DNA of 36,776 bases from Zopfochytrium polystomum (lineage: Eukaryota; Chytridiomycota; Chytridiomycetes; Chytridiales; Chytridiaceae): NCBI GenBank assembly GCA_025765615.1, contig JAIVFJ010000471.1:1-36776 (forward strand), given 5' to 3'. Below, one piece after another: positions 36,724-36,776 of this stretch; the stretch's first letter is position 1, and each line of letters begins with the position of its first letter. The translations under genes were made by a program, and so were the position numbers. The notes below the pieces were generated by a model, which made no database searches, was not told where the DNA came from, and worked only from the letters and a program-made list of their open reading frames with translations.

Positions 36724-36776
36724 TTTTTTTTAATAAGTGTCAAGAAAATAAAATTTTAGAAATAATGCCCAAAAGT
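36724..36776 (+). repeat. AT-rich terminal motif, copy 4, cut by the window edge
   Basis: T8 AATAAGTGTCAAGAAAATAA and the following bases match 32461-32512 with a single difference (ATGCCC for ATGTCC). The sequence therefore re-enters a second copy of the segment that starts at 32461. Confidence 0.85.

Overview
The window looks like nuclear DNA of a zoosporic (chytrid-like) fungus. The evidence is an intron-containing tRNA-Phe gene, spliceosomal introns of about 40-50 nt, F-box/leucine-rich genes, ankyrin-type repeats with a recurrent VLQWW motif, a chromodomain LTR retrotransposon, a Crypton-type tyrosine recombinase and TTAGGG-type telomeric repeats. The organism assignment is an inference from family content; no rRNA or phylogenetic marker is present. 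Much of the DNA is repeats and broken genes. Several coding regions are interrupted by single-base shifts, some in homopolymers, so assembly error has to be weighed against real decay.

Layout. 1-5200: repeat-rich, mostly non-coding DNA with dispersed repeats (called A and B here), a short minisatellite and tRNA-like relics. 5400-11400: GC-richer coding block with an unidentified proline-rich ORF, then an array of F-box/LRR gene copies (two relics, one frameshifted copy fused to ankyrin-type repeats, one relic, one intact gene at 10111-11409). 11400-17350: repeats, a 324-bp MITE, tRNA-Phe with a 36-nt intron, and tRNA-Ala-like and tRNA-Lys-like pseudogenes. 18455-23480 (minus strand): a Crypton-like tyrosine recombinase gene in many short exons, followed 72 bp downstream by a SAP + RuvC-fold Holliday junction resolvase gene of the Ydc2/Cce1 type. 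25413-28587 (minus strand): a Ty3/gypsy chromovirus with identical 351-bp LTRs and a 5-bp target duplication. It lacks RT, RNase H and the integrase core, but keeps a Tf1-like self-priming signal and strong heat-shock elements upstream of a TATA box. 28600-32030: GC-rich DNA with no gene I can identify.

32461-36776: an abrupt change to very AT-rich DNA with giant-virus-like content. It holds an AEP primase/SF3 helicase of the D5 type, a virus-type PD-(D/E)XK nuclease (frameshifted), a Mimivirus-like early promoter motif (AAAATTGA) 41 nt upstream of the primase gene, and strong hairpins at the primase 3' end. A terminal motif with T8 then AATAAGT recurs four times at junctions. A perfect 67-bp inverted repeat spans one host/AT-rich boundary and encloses interstitial telomeric repeats. 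This block interrupts the last exon(s) of a host gene on the minus strand.

The most novel candidates are the linked Crypton recombinase + Holliday junction resolvase, the virus-like AT-rich block with its recurrent termini, and the heat-shock-type promoter on a self-priming retrotransposon.
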